A stretch of 64,000 nucleotides of DNA from GW2011-AR15 sp964428335 (lineage in GTDB: Archaea; Nanobdellota; Nanobdellia; Woesearchaeales; GW2011-AR15). The notes under the pieces are model-generated. The model saw only the letters and a program-made list of their open reading frames with translations. It was not told the origin of the DNA and ran no database searches. The translations under genes and the position numbers were made by a program. The stretch lies in the NCBI GenBank assembly GCA_964428335.1, contig CAYRXW010000005.1, positions 106,827 to 170,826 on the forward strand. The letters run 5' to 3'. Below, in pieces: positions 1 to 8,377 of this stretch (position 1 is its first letter; each line of letters opens with the position of its first letter).

Positions 1-1
1 C

Positions 2-67
2 CTTCTGACATTTAAGGAGCTAACTAAAAAAATCAGGAAAAGCAGAATTGCTGTAGAATCAATCTAA
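2..67 (+). CDS. Possible 3' end of an upstream gene (partial)
   Basis: An open frame enters from the left edge and ends at a TAA at 65-67, giving 21 residues rich in Lys and Arg. There is no start in the window, so it could be the tail of an upstream gene or a chance open frame. No family can be assigned. The following 110 bases are AT-rich and lead into the promoter of the next small gene. Confidence 0.3.
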   Translation, partial: LLTFKELTKKIRKSRIAVESI

Positions 68-143
68 CTATCTTCTTAAAGAATTTTTCAGAATCTAAAC
101 TCTTTTTTATTAAACAAAACAGTTTATATTAAGTAAACTAAAT

Positions 144-154
144 ATTTATAAATA
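144..154 (+). promoter_or_regulatory. TATA box of the small gene at 180
   Basis: The stretch TTTATAAATAG lies about 26-30 bases before the ATG at 180. This is the archaeal TATA-to-start distance of a leaderless transcript. No Shine-Dalgarno is seen. Confidence 0.5.
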
Positions 155-179
155 GAGTTTAAAACTTAACTAAGTATAA

Positions 180-329
180 ATGATGCAGTATAGCAGAAGC
201 GGGCTTTACATCAATAGGAAAATCAATTCTAAACAAAGTGCTGCAAACAAGGAGAAATCATTTGACTGGATTAATGTGTTTTTATTTGTGCTATTGTTTG
301 TAGTCGTGATATTATTTGTAGTGACTTAG
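180..329 (+). CDS. Small tail-anchored membrane protein (49 aa)
   Basis: This 49-residue reading frame starts with two Met codons. It has a polar, basic N-terminal half (residues 1-30) and a single strongly hydrophobic segment at about 31-48 (WINVFLFVLLFVVVILFVV) that ends one residue before the stop. The layout is that of a tail-anchored protein with the N-terminus in the cytoplasm. A TATA-like box at the leaderless distance supports real expression. It is convergent with the asparagine-synthase-like gene, and only five bases separate the two stops. I do not recognise a family, and a chance frame cannot be excluded at this length. Confidence 0.5.
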   Translation: MMQYSRSGLYINRKINSKQSAANKEKSFDWINVFLFVLLFVVVILFVVT

Positions 330-334
330 AACAA

Positions 335-1237
335 TTATAGTTTTTTCAGGTATTCAATATATTCCTGTTTTTTTCCAAAACCTTTTGATTTTGCAATCCT
401 TGCTATTGCCTTATCAAAACTGCTTCCATACTGGGCTGCTTTTTTTGGCCTGAATGCATATTCTTCCTTTAATCCAAGATCAATCATCAGTTTCCTGAAG
501 ATGTATTTCTTGTGCTCATCTTTTAATTTTAATTCTCCGGATATGTTCATTCCTGCAACAATCAAGTCCTTATCAAGAAAAGGTGTTAAAAAGGTCATGC
601 CCTCGTGGACTGCTATGCTATAGTCCCTCCCAAAATCGCGTTCATATGTACTTATTAAGCCGTGCCAGCATTCTTCGTTTATGTCCTCTGCTTTTTCGTG
701 CCTTTGATAACCAGCAAATATTTCCTCGCTTCCAAGGCCTCCAAACAAGGTATCTATCTTATCCTTCTTTGCAAGCTCGATTGCAGCAAGCTCTACTGCG
801 CCAACTCCCAGATTTACCACATTTAAGTCTTTTTTTGGGACTATCTTTGCAATTTTTTCAAATATCTTTCCAACTTCTTCTAAAGAAAGTATCTTTTTTT
901 TATGGTTAAAGCCGTATTCTTTTGCAATCCTTTCTGAATAGATTATATCCTCGCTTCCTTCCAACCCAACAGTATAACAGATGAAATCCTGCCTGTCTTT
1001 TTTTGATATGAATGAAATGCCTGTGGAATCAACACCACCTGAAAAGAATATCCCGAATTTTTTGCCTGGATACCTTTTTTCCATTGCCAAAAGAAACGGC
1101 TCTTTTATCTCTAAAACTGCTTTTTTCTCATCAGTTATGACTTTTGTTCCCAGAGCTTTCAAACGTGTTATATGGGAAGACCATTCATCTAAAGAGACTA
1201 ACTTTCCATCTTTTGTAACAAACGATTGCTCTGTCAT
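335..1237 (-). CDS. Asparagine synthase-like ATP-pyrophosphatase domain protein
   Basis: The protein carries the PP-loop SGGVDS at about residues 66-71 and a downstream LFGGLGSEEIFAGY stretch that matches the second conserved block (GDGADELFGGY) of the AsnB C-terminal domain. It is about 300 residues and has no N-terminal Ntn glutaminase domain, so it cannot draw ammonia from glutamine by itself. Known relatives adenylate a carboxylate or amide substrate; the substrate here is unknown. I placed the start at the ATG at 1237, two bases after the HerA-like stop, because an AAGGAT Shine-Dalgarno-like run precedes it. An in-frame ATG at 1255 is the alternative and would overlap the upstream gene. 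It is probably co-transcribed with that HerA-like gene. Confidence 0.75.
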   Translation of the reverse strand: MTEQSFVTKDGKLVSLDEWSSHITRLKALGTKVITDEKKAVLEIKEPFLLAMEKRYPGKKFGIFFSGGVDSTGISFISKKDRQDFICYTVGLEGSEDIIYSERIAKEYGFNHKKKILSLEEVGKIFEKIAKIVPKKDLNVVNLGVGAVELAAIELAKKDKIDTLFGGLGSEEIFAGYQRHEKAEDINEECWHGLISTYERDFGRDYSIAVHEGMTFLTPFLDKDLIVAGMNISGELKLKDEHKKYIFRKLMIDLGLKEEYAFRPKKAAQYGSSFDKAIARIAKSKGFGKKQEYIEYLKKL

Positions 1238-1238
1238 T

Positions 1239-3206
1239 TTATCCTTGGATTTCATACTTCAATATAAAGCATTCCCTGAAGTCCTTTACTTTTGTGAATT
1301 TTGAAAGCATCTCTTTTAATTCATCGACATTCATCTTTGGATCTTTCTTTAAGGTATATGAAAGCTGCAGGAACTCTATTTTTGAGAACATTGAAAATTT
1401 TGAGAGCTGGGAGAATATGAACTTATCTGACAGCTTATACTTGTCTTTCTTTTCAATGTAGCCAAGCTTTTCTAAGCTTGTGATTTCTGAGTTTATTGCC
1501 AATGGAAGTCCTTTTTTTATTAAATCCTGTAGGACAAATTCCTTTAGCACAAAGGCAGCATGGAGTATGTTTATCTGCACCTGTGTCAGCTCATCCATCT
1601 TTGGAAGCTTCTTTACTGAATAAGATTCAATATCAGTTATTATGCTTCCTTCAATTGATTCTACAAGAAGGTTAAATTCCCCGCTCTTGTCTTCGCATAA
1701 GAACATGAATCCTGGTAAGAGTGTTTCATCAATCCTTGAATCACCATGTATCAGCTTTAGGTCTTTTAGTGTTATCTTAGGCCTTATTATTGGGAGCATC
1801 TCCATATTTTCAAATTCATTCACTTCGCTCATAAATTCCTTATCTGGTATTATGTCCTGTGCGTGCCCTCCGTGCCTTGTCATCCTTGGCCTTATGTTTA
1901 CAAACAATGGAATATCTGTAATGCCTGTAACAAGGGCTGTCCCAATCGAGAGATTTTTTATCTCTTCCTCTGATTCTGCAGTTATGCCTTCAACGCTTGA
2001 TGATATTGCCTTTAGGTCATTTGGATTTGTTACCTTCAATATTATCTGGGTTGTGCACTGGCTTAGTACTGATTTATCTACCCTTGCTGGCCTTTGGCTT
2101 ATTACACATAGACCAAGGCCAAATTTCCTCCCTTCTGATGCTATTGTCCTAAGCACTTTTGAGCATCTTGTCTCTCCAAAACTACGTTCAGGGCAATAAT
2201 TATGCGCTTCCTCAAGTATTGTGAAAAAAGGTGGTATTTTTTCCTTTTTTCTTAATTCAAATAGGTCTTTCATCAGCTTATATACTATTATCTCCTGCAC
2301 ATCCGGAGGTATGCCTTTTAGGTTAATCACTGTGCATTTTCCAGGATGAATGAATTCATTATAGGGAACTGATGCATCTGAGAATATTTCCATGTTCTTC
2401 AGGTGCTCCAGATTGTTTATTATTGTCCATTTCGAATTATTTTCTTCTGCATCCAGGGCATATAGGACATCAGCAAAGCTGACTTTGTCCATGTTTTTTA
2501 ATGCCGCATATAAAATCCCCATCTGAGTATTTGATAATTTTCCAGGTATTAATTGTGTTATCTCTGCAGCGCTAAGAGAGCTTTCTATCCTAAGCGGCCT
2601 TACTCCCTGTATTAATTTTGTATCTCCGTATTCCTGGAGATTTTTTATTCCCTTTGGGACCAAGGAATATTTCTTCAGCTGATCTGCCTCTTCTTCATTC
2701 GCATATTTCATTGAAGAGTATTCCCCATGCGGGTCTATAACTATTACAGGGACTTTCCTTTCAGTTATCTCCTCAATAAGAACACCTACAGCATATGATT
2801 TTCCTGCGCCTGATTTTGCAAGTACTGCTACGTGCTTTGTAAGCAATTTTTCCAAATCAAGCAGGATATCAATATCCTTCCCTTCTAGCTTTCCTATAAA
2901 TGCGCTTTTTTTTGATTTCTCAAGCTTTATTATGTCCCTGATGAAGGAATCTTCAGCAATCAACACTTCTGTTCCCTGGTCAAATGGTATCCTTATCGGC
3001 TTTATCCTTTCTTTTTCATCCTTATAGCCTATTACTATGCATTTTGCAATATCTTTATCTGTCCTTTCTATCTCCAGAATCTGGCATAATACATAGCCAT
3101 ACACCTTATGCATGACCTGGACAAATTCAAATTTTCTTGCTTCCTTATCAAGAAGAAACTGGAAATTATTAGAGGTGATTTTCCCAAATATCTTTCCAAG
3201 TATCAT
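1239..3206 (-). CDS. HerA-like hexameric ATPase (DUF87)
   Basis: This is a 655-residue FtsK/HerA-superfamily ATPase. It has an N-terminal beta-barrel-like region (about 1-110), a Walker A KSGAGKS at 131-137, a Walker B TILEEAHN near 330, and a downstream SEGRKFGLGLCVISQRP block that is typical of HerA and places the arginine finger and sensor. The C-terminal 150 residues look like a winged-helix extension (LTQVQINILHAAFVLKE onwards). HerA proteins translocate DNA, in archaea usually with NurA in end resection. No NurA-like gene is adjacent, and its downstream partner is an AsnB-like protein, so its role here may differ. Orphan HerA-like ATPases are common in archaea. Confidence 0.85.
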   Translation of the reverse strand: MILGKIFGKITSNNFQFLLDKEARKFEFVQVMHKVYGYVLCQILEIERTDKDIAKCIVIGYKDEKERIKPIRIPFDQGTEVLIAEDSFIRDIIKLEKSKKSAFIGKLEGKDIDILLDLEKLLTKHVAVLAKSGAGKSYAVGVLIEEITERKVPVIVIDPHGEYSSMKYANEEEADQLKKYSLVPKGIKNLQEYGDTKLIQGVRPLRIESSLSAAEITQLIPGKLSNTQMGILYAALKNMDKVSFADVLYALDAEENNSKWTIINNLEHLKNMEIFSDASVPYNEFIHPGKCTVINLKGIPPDVQEIIVYKLMKDLFELRKKEKIPPFFTILEEAHNYCPERSFGETRCSKVLRTIASEGRKFGLGLCVISQRPARVDKSVLSQCTTQIILKVTNPNDLKAISSSVEGITAESEEEIKNLSIGTALVTGITDIPLFVNIRPRMTRHGGHAQDIIPDKEFMSEVNEFENMEMLPIIRPKITLKDLKLIHGDSRIDETLLPGFMFLCEDKSGEFNLLVESIEGSIITDIESYSVKKLPKMDELTQVQINILHAAFVLKEFVLQDLIKKGLPLAINSEITSLEKLGYIEKKDKYKLSDKFIFSQLSKFSMFSKIEFLQLSYTLKKDPKMNVDELKEMLSKFTKVKDFRECFILKYEIQG

Positions 3207-3229
3207 AAGGCAGTAAAAAAGAACTTCGT

Positions 3230-4444
3230 TTAAAATTGTTTTGCTATCAGTTTATCATATATAGATATTACGTCAGAAATTGTTTTTTTTTCTAAGAATT
3301 TCTTCTCCAGTATCTTTACCATCTTTTCCTTATCTATATTTAGCTTTCCCTCTGTGACGTTTTTAAGCGTGTTTGTTAATCCTTCAATGTCTCCTGGCTC
3401 AAACAAGAATCCTGTAACCCTGTCTTCTATTATATCTGTGATCCCTCCTATTTCTGACGCAATCACTGTCTTTTTCAGCAAGCATGATTCCATTGCAACT
3501 CTTCCGAATGCCTCACCGACAAATGAAGGGAAAAGCACTATATCATGCTCCATGATTATTTTTTTTATCTCACTATGGGAAACTCTTGCATTTATCTTTA
3601 CTTTTTTCCCTGCATTTTCCCTAAGAAACCCTTCTAGATTGCCCTCACCATAAAAGCTTGCCTCAAGATTAAGGGAAGTTATGGCTCTAAGTGCCAAATC
3701 TGCTCCTTTTGCTTTTGTGTAATCTCCCAGATACAATACTTTATTTTTCCTGGCCTTGATTCTGCTATCCTCTTTGGTTTTTTCCTCGAGATTATAGATT
3801 ATCCTTATCTTGTTTTTTGGAATCCCATTTTCAAGCAGCTTTTTTTCCATGTATGTGCTTATCGGCATGTAATAGTCAAACTTTTTCATGCATGATCTGT
3901 ATGAATTATACCTAAATCTTAAAGGCACTAAAAAAAACGGCATCATGAACCCGCTCTGCTTTGTCTTTCCTATTATCTGTGAATTTAATGCACAGTCACA
4001 ATAAGTCAATAAAGTGCATCTTTTATCGCAGGATACCTTGTCCTTATAGACCAATGTGCCTTTAGGGCAGAAAGGAACAGGGCCATTGACATGCATAACA
4101 AACGGTTTAGCAATGCATTTTACTGCTGATATGCTTGATGTGTTCATGCAGTGGATTATGTCAAAGTTTTCTTTTTTTTCCAGTTCAATTACTTTTTTCC
4201 TGAGGTTTTTTGAAAAAGAAATGCGTTTTATGTTCCCTGATACAGTTTTAGGGCTTCCTGTTTTTAGCAGCCTATGGATCTTTATCCCATCCATAAGCTC
4301 AAAGTAAGGTGTATTTCCTGTGGATGTAAGGACATGCATATCAATATTTTTTTTAACCAGTGATTTTGCAAGCAGGTGTGCGCTAATCTCCCCTCCTCCT
4401 ATCCCTTCAGGAGGAAAATATTCTGATATCATGAGTACTTTCAT
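3230..4444 (-). CDS. Glycosyltransferase, GT4 family
   Basis: This is a 404-residue GT-B glycosyltransferase. The N-terminal Rossmann half opens with MKVLMISEYFPPEGIGGGE, the usual GT4 start with a glycine-rich nucleotide-sugar loop. The C-terminal half has VLYLGDYTKAKGAD and the retaining GT4 E-x7-E motif in GEAFGRVAMESCL. It is predicted to transfer a sugar from an NDP donor during surface glycan assembly at the inner face of the membrane; donor and acceptor are unknown. A Cys-rich patch near residues 125-155 (FCPKGTL, CDKRCTLLTYCDC) is unusual and could bind metal. The first 33 bases of its start region are duplicated exactly at 5890-5922. Confidence 0.88.
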   Translation of the reverse strand: MKVLMISEYFPPEGIGGGEISAHLLAKSLVKKNIDMHVLTSTGNTPYFELMDGIKIHRLLKTGSPKTVSGNIKRISFSKNLRKKVIELEKKENFDIIHCMNTSSISAVKCIAKPFVMHVNGPVPFCPKGTLVYKDKVSCDKRCTLLTYCDCALNSQIIGKTKQSGFMMPFFLVPLRFRYNSYRSCMKKFDYYMPISTYMEKKLLENGIPKNKIRIIYNLEEKTKEDSRIKARKNKVLYLGDYTKAKGADLALRAITSLNLEASFYGEGNLEGFLRENAGKKVKINARVSHSEIKKIIMEHDIVLFPSFVGEAFGRVAMESCLLKKTVIASEIGGITDIIEDRVTGFLFEPGDIEGLTNTLKNVTEGKLNIDKEKMVKILEKKFLEKKTISDVISIYDKLIAKQF

Positions 4445-4445
4445 A
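4413..4445. repeat. 33-bp exact direct repeat, copy A
   Basis: This stretch covers the start codon region of the GT4 gene and is identical to 5890-5922. The similarity continues beyond it at lower identity into the relic DUF5989 sequence, so the repeat is the core of a longer duplicated junction of about 150 bases. Confidence 0.9.
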
Positions 4446-4499
4446 TCAATAAAGAGATGTCTGCTTATTTATTAAAATAGTGCAATCTGAATCATGCAA

Positions 4500-4580
4500 C
4501 TAGAATAAAGCATATACAAATGGGCTTACTGCTGAACTTTGCTCAAATATTATCAATATCTAACCAGGATGAACATTATG
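4500..4580 (-). pseudogene. Relic 3' end of a DUF5989 gene
   Basis: Read on the minus strand, the last 17 codons before a TAG give IIFEQSSAVSPFVYALF, one residue different from the end of the intact DUF5989 protein at 5950-6117. Upstream of this the copy loses one base relative to the intact gene and runs into stops, and the 5' half is gone. It is a decayed duplicate, not a functional gene. Confidence 0.85.
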
Positions 4581-4675
4581 AATAGTAATTTCATTTAAGG
4601 AATTACTAATTGTCATAGAAATTATAATTAATGTTAAACATGCGTACCTATAATATTAAGAATTTAGGCATGCTG

Positions 4676-5860
4676 CTATCGCTCTTTTTGTTTTCTAAGT
4701 GTTGATGAAATCTGCTTTGCAAGCGCAATATTTAATGGGGTCTTCGGATGCCCATCCTTAAAATAAAACGTAGAATTATAAGGAAGATCATAAGTCATGA
4801 CCTCTATTTTAGCCTTTTTTAACAGATCTATAAGATATCTATTGTTCCATTGGTTTATATCCTCGCTCGGATGGATAAGAACATAAAATGTACCATCAAA
4901 CTGGCTTTCATAGATATCCCTGGATTTTTCTATTAGCTTATATGTCAAGTATACGTGAGATTTTGATATTGGTGGCAAGCTGAGATAGTAATACTTCAAT
5001 AAGTATGATTTCCCAAGCATCCGGTAAATAAAAGAAATAAATCTCCTTCCTGTCTCAAATGATTCTTCTCTTTTTACCGCACTTCCTGATAAATAATAAT
5101 AAGGCATATCGTTTCCCCACTCATTAAATGTCCTCATGTCGCCAATGACTCTTTTTATATGGTCACTTATATAGACATAAATGGCAGCGACCGGTTGCAT
5201 CTTGATCTCATTGCTGAATCCTTCTCTTTCAAGATTTGCGAGCATTCCCTGCGTGCCATAACCCTGGAATGCATAATTATATACATTAAGTTCTGCATCT
5301 CCAGATAAAAAATAGGCAAGAGTCTCATTGTCTTCAAGACCGTCTCCGAAAGCATAAGAATCCCCAAATAAGATAATAGAAGGTTTACTGCCAAGATCGG
5401 GGCTAATCCTACGCCCAAAAGCATCTGTTGAAATAGTGCTGTTGTACTCATTTGTCCTGTAAATTGTGGAAGAGTTTGGCCTTGCAAAGTATCCGAGTTC
5501 CCAGCTATGAACATAGAAATCTGTCCTTGGAAACTCAGTTTCCGGCATAAACCTGGCAGAGACCCTTGCATTATTATCCCCTAGCAGGATCAAGCAATAA
5601 AAAATAGACTCAATTATTGTTATGGTCAAAACAAACGAACAAAGCATCAGGAATATACCTGTCATTGTTCTATTAAAAAAATTTAATTTTGAAAATAAAA
5701 AAGCAACTAAGCCTAGAATTATCATGGCAATAGCTAGATAGATGAGAGACCCTGCAGTTACAGGCATTATGTTATTAAATACCAGAACTGATAAAGATAA
5801 AAATATACCTACAGATATAATGGCGACTGCCAATACGTTAATTATCTTTCTAGTATTCAT
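4676..5860 (-). CDS. Membrane-anchored SGNH/GDSL hydrolase-like protein
   Basis: This 394-residue protein begins with three predicted membrane segments (about 8-30, 38-58 and 68-95), followed by an extracytoplasmic SGNH domain. The nucleophile block is LFGDSYAFGDG near residues 165-173, the block II glycine is probably in NYAFQGYGTQG, and the Asp-His block is FKDGHPKTPLN near 369-378. This domain commonly adds or removes acyl groups on surface glycans. In bacteria it is found next to carbamoyltransferase, SxtJ and DUF5989 genes, as here. A GGAGG lies about nine bases before the ATG, inside the relic GT4 start. The gene sits between two copies of a duplicated junction, so it was probably acquired as a cassette. 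Confidence 0.75.
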   Translation of the reverse strand: MNTRKIINVLAVAIISVGIFLSLSVLVFNNIMPVTAGSLIYLAIAMIILGLVAFLFSKLNFFNRTMTGIFLMLCSFVLTITIIESIFYCLILLGDNNARVSARFMPETEFPRTDFYVHSWELGYFARPNSSTIYRTNEYNSTISTDAFGRRISPDLGSKPSIILFGDSYAFGDGLEDNETLAYFLSGDAELNVYNYAFQGYGTQGMLANLEREGFSNEIKMQPVAAIYVYISDHIKRVIGDMRTFNEWGNDMPYYYLSGSAVKREESFETGRRFISFIYRMLGKSYLLKYYYLSLPPISKSHVYLTYKLIEKSRDIYESQFDGTFYVLIHPSEDINQWNNRYLIDLLKKAKIEVMTYDLPYNSTFYFKDGHPKTPLNIALAKQISSTLRKQKER

Positions 5861-5921
5861 GTCCGCATCCTCCCTCTTTTGAGAAAGGTGGAAAATATTC
5901 TGATATCATGAGTACTTTCAT
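5850..5921 (-). pseudogene. Relic 5' end of a GT4 glycosyltransferase gene
   Basis: A 23-codon frame starts MKVLMISEYFPPFSKEGG, the standard GT4 N-terminus, and then ends in a TAG that overlaps the start of the SGNH gene. The first 12 residues equal those of the gene at 3230-4444, but the next ones differ in a GT4-like way, so it may descend from a second GT4 gene. Its GGAGG now serves as a ribosome-binding site for the SGNH gene, and it could be translated as a leader peptide. Confidence 0.7.
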
Positions 5922-5922
5922 A
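5890..5922. repeat. 33-bp exact direct repeat, copy B
   Basis: This is identical to 4413-4445. It lies between the SGNH gene and the intact DUF5989 gene and marks the other edge of the probable cassette. Confidence 0.9.
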
Positions 5923-5949
5923 AACATAAGGAAAATCAGGTGCTATTTA

Positions 5950-6117
5950 TTAAAATAATGCATATACAAAAGGAGATACTGCAGAACTTTGGGCAAATAT
6001 TATCAAAATACCCACTAAAAGAAGCATGATTATTATAGGGGCCATCCACCATATCTTATTCTCCCACATGTAAGCGAGAAACTCGTGAAACAGGGATTTG
6101 TTTTTTGATTTTGGCAT
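5950..6117 (-). CDS. DUF5989 small membrane protein (55 aa)
   Basis: The protein has an amphipathic N-terminus (LFHEFLAYMWENKIWWM), one membrane helix (APIIIMLLLVGILIIFAQ) and the conserved tail SSAVSPFVYALF that marks the DUF5989 family. This family is found beside NodU-type carbamoyltransferases and SxtJ proteins; its function is unknown. A longer frame begins at 6201 inside the carbamoyltransferase gene, but the family length and the conserved region support the ATG at 6117. It lies directly downstream of the carbamoyltransferase in the same operon. A decayed duplicate of its 3' end is at 4500-4580. Confidence 0.85.
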   Translation of the reverse strand: MPKSKNKSLFHEFLAYMWENKIWWMAPIIIMLLLVGILIIFAQSSAVSPFVYALF

Positions 6118-6163
6118 TTTTTCATTTAAAATGTAAAAGTGTTTAATAAATTTAATTATTTTT

Positions 6164-7918
6164 TTAATCCTCTGCACTTGCTTCGCTGTCCCACATATCA
6201 TCTGGATTATCTTCTCTTTTTACCAGATACGGGCCGATGACAAGATAATCAATGCCTGTGCCCATCATGCATTTGTATGCATCCTGCGGCGTGCAGACTA
6301 TAGGCTCTCCCCTGATATTAAAAGAAGTATTTATCAAAATAGGTATGCCTGTCTTTTCTCCGAATTTTTTTATCAGGTCATAGTACAATGGATTCTGCTC
6401 CCTTCTTACTGTCTGCAGCCTTCCAGAGCCATCTACATGTGTCACAGCAGGTATCTTCTCATGCCATTCTTTTTTTATAGGATATACCATGAGCATATAG
6501 TCTGTTGCTTCAGGAACTGGTGTATCGCATTCAAAATAGGTTAATGCATCATCCTCGCATACAACCGGCGCAAACGGCCTGAATTTTTCCCTGTGCTTCA
6601 CTTTCAGGTTTAAGATATCCTGCATCTCCTTGTTTGAGGCATTTGATAGTATGCTCCTGTTTCCTAGTGCTCTTGGGCCCCATTCCATCCTTCCCTGGAA
6701 CCATCCTATGACATTATCCTTGGCCAGAAGCAAAGCTACCTTATTTACAAGCTCCTCATCTGTAGAAAATGTGCTGTAAACTATTTTATTCTTATCCAAG
6801 AATTCCATTACCTCTTCATTTGCATACCCTGGGCCAAGGTATGCGTCTTTCATTATATAATTTCTTTTGTTCCCTAAAATAGTGTTATATATGTAAGAGC
6901 ATGCCCCGATGCTTGTACCACCGTCAGATGCATTTGGCTGGATCCATATCCTTTTAAAGCCTGTATTCCTGAGTATCTTTCCATTATAGACACTATTTAA
7001 TGCAACCCCTCCAGCCAGAACAATGTTTTCCTGGCCTGTCTCTTTTTTTACATGCAAAAGTATCTTCGTCATTATCTCTTCTGTAATCAGCTGGAGAGCT
7101 GCTGCAATGTCCTTATGCCTCTTTTCTACTTTTGATTCTTTTTTCCTCTGTTCCCCTAAAAGCACAGAAAGCTTTCCTGAAGGCATCCTGTCTGCATAGT
7201 GGAACTTGAAATAAGACATGTCCAGCTTGAAGCTTCCGTCGTCTTTTACATCTATTATCTTTTTCAGGAGATGGTAATACCTATTCGTATTCTTGTCCAT
7301 GTTACCATAAGGAGATAGACCCATGACCTTGTATTCAGAATTATTCACGCTAAAGCCTAGGAATGCTGTTATTGTGCTGTAAAGTAGGCCCAATGAATGC
7401 GGGAATTTTATCTCCTTAAGTAAAGTGATGTCATTATTTTCTCCATGCCCATATGCCAAAGTTGTCCATTCACCTACTCCATCAACTGTGAGTATGGCTG
7501 ATTTTTCAAAAGGGCTCACTAAAAAAGATGAAGCTGCATGAGCCATATGATGAGGTATGAAAAGTATATCCTTGTCATAGCCTATTTTTCTTAGCATAGA
7601 AACAACACGCAACTTCTCATTTAGCCATGAAGGGGTTGAACTTAAGAAAACCTTCAGGCTTAACGGAAAAGAATGAAGGTGCTGTGACATAAGCCTTTCA
7701 AATTTCAATATAGGCTTTTCATAAAACCCTATGTAATCTATTTCAGTTATCTTGAGGTTATTTGAATTCAGGCAAAAATCTATTGCGTTTTTTGGAAATG
7801 AATTATCATGCTTTTTCCTTGTGAATCTCTCTTCTTCAGCTGCGCTTACTATTTTGCCATCTATCAAAAGCGCGGCACTTGAATCATGATAATAGCAACT
7901 TATTCCAAGTATTTTCAT
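6164..7918 (-). CDS. Carbamoyltransferase, NodU/CmcH/TobZ family
   Basis: This is a 584-residue protein of typical family length. The N-terminal Kae1-like ASKHA domain opens MKILGISCYYHDSSAALL and holds the HHMAHAASSF histidines and the DGVGEW loop. The C-terminal domain carries QGRMEWGPRALGNRSIL and PVVCEDDALTYF, conserved in O-carbamoyltransferases. Family members transfer carbamoyl from carbamoyl phosphate through a carbamoyl-adenylate to a hydroxyl of a sugar or antibiotic. With SGNH, DUF5989 and SxtJ-like neighbours it probably carbamoylates a surface glycan residue. It acts in the cytoplasm and is likely transcribed with the small genes on both sides. Confidence 0.95.
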   Translation of the reverse strand: MKILGISCYYHDSSAALLIDGKIVSAAEEERFTRKKHDNSFPKNAIDFCLNSNNLKITEIDYIGFYEKPILKFERLMSQHLHSFPLSLKVFLSSTPSWLNEKLRVVSMLRKIGYDKDILFIPHHMAHAASSFLVSPFEKSAILTVDGVGEWTTLAYGHGENNDITLLKEIKFPHSLGLLYSTITAFLGFSVNNSEYKVMGLSPYGNMDKNTNRYYHLLKKIIDVKDDGSFKLDMSYFKFHYADRMPSGKLSVLLGEQRKKESKVEKRHKDIAAALQLITEEIMTKILLHVKKETGQENIVLAGGVALNSVYNGKILRNTGFKRIWIQPNASDGGTSIGACSYIYNTILGNKRNYIMKDAYLGPGYANEEVMEFLDKNKIVYSTFSTDEELVNKVALLLAKDNVIGWFQGRMEWGPRALGNRSILSNASNKEMQDILNLKVKHREKFRPFAPVVCEDDALTYFECDTPVPEATDYMLMVYPIKKEWHEKIPAVTHVDGSGRLQTVRREQNPLYYDLIKKFGEKTGIPILINTSFNIRGEPIVCTPQDAYKCMMGTGIDYLVIGPYLVKREDNPDDMWDSEASAED

Positions 7919-7943
7919 TTTTGTTATTCTGTCTCTTTCATTT

Positions 7944-8168
7944 TTAATACTGCTTCAAGTACTCATCATATTCTTTTTTCCATAGGTTCAAGTCTTCAAA
8001 ATAACTTTCATCATACTTCTTCATACTAATGAATTTTTTACCTGATAACTTCATTATTAGAGAGGTCAGACCTACTGCTATTATGTAAACAAGAAATAAA
8101 AGAATTGAATTTACTAGGATTGAGATGTTCTCTCCCTGCTCCTTAAATCCTCTGAAGAACTGGTTCAT
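7944..8168 (-). CDS. SxtJ-like small membrane protein, C-terminal-type (74 aa)
   Basis: It starts MNQFFRGFKEQGENIS, has one membrane segment (about 16-38, ILVNSILLFLVYIIAVGLTSLIM), then a basic kink and an acidic, aromatic cytosolic tail (YDESYFEDLNLWKKEYDEY). This is the pattern of the C-terminal half of SxtJ proteins, which follow carbamoyltransferases. The start overlaps the stop of the upstream 72-residue gene as ATGA, so the two are translationally coupled. The assignment rests on layout and context, not a strong motif. A longer frame from 8318 is a shadow of the upstream gene. Confidence 0.6.
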   Translation of the reverse strand: MNQFFRGFKEQGENISILVNSILLFLVYIIAVGLTSLIMKLSGKKFISMKKYDESYFEDLNLWKKEYDEYLKQY

Positions 8169-8377
8169 CCAAGCCACCTTCTTAGAAGCATACCGCTTGA
8201 TGACACAAGAAAGGTTATCAGGATTACAATATAAACTGGCTTTTCCCTGCCTGTAATCATCAATATAAAAAATAATACTGAAGTAAATACCATGTAAGAG
8301 GTAAGATATCCTAAGCAAAAAAGGACCTTATCAATTAAGGCTTTTCTTGAAATATGCAATTGTTTTTTTGAGCCCAT
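8165..8377 (-). CDS. Small two-helix membrane protein, possible N-terminal half of SxtJ
   Basis: This protein of about 70 residues has a basic N-terminus and two membrane segments (about 18-42 and 47-63). It starts inside the 3' end of the epimerase gene (ATG at 8377; a TTG at 8359 is an alternative) and ends in an ATGA overlap with the next gene. SxtJ is normally a single protein of about 130 residues with helices in this order, so the pair looks like a split SxtJ. That reading is an inference. It belongs to the carbamoyltransferase operon. Confidence 0.55.
   Translation of the reverse strand: MGSKKQLHISRKALIDKVLFCLGYLTSYMVFTSVLFFILMITGREKPVYIVILITFLVSSSGMLLRRWLG

Noticed and set aside
5167..5571. 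134-residue frame on the same strand within the SGNH gene
   Set aside because: It is an out-of-frame shadow of the SGNH domain with no family features.
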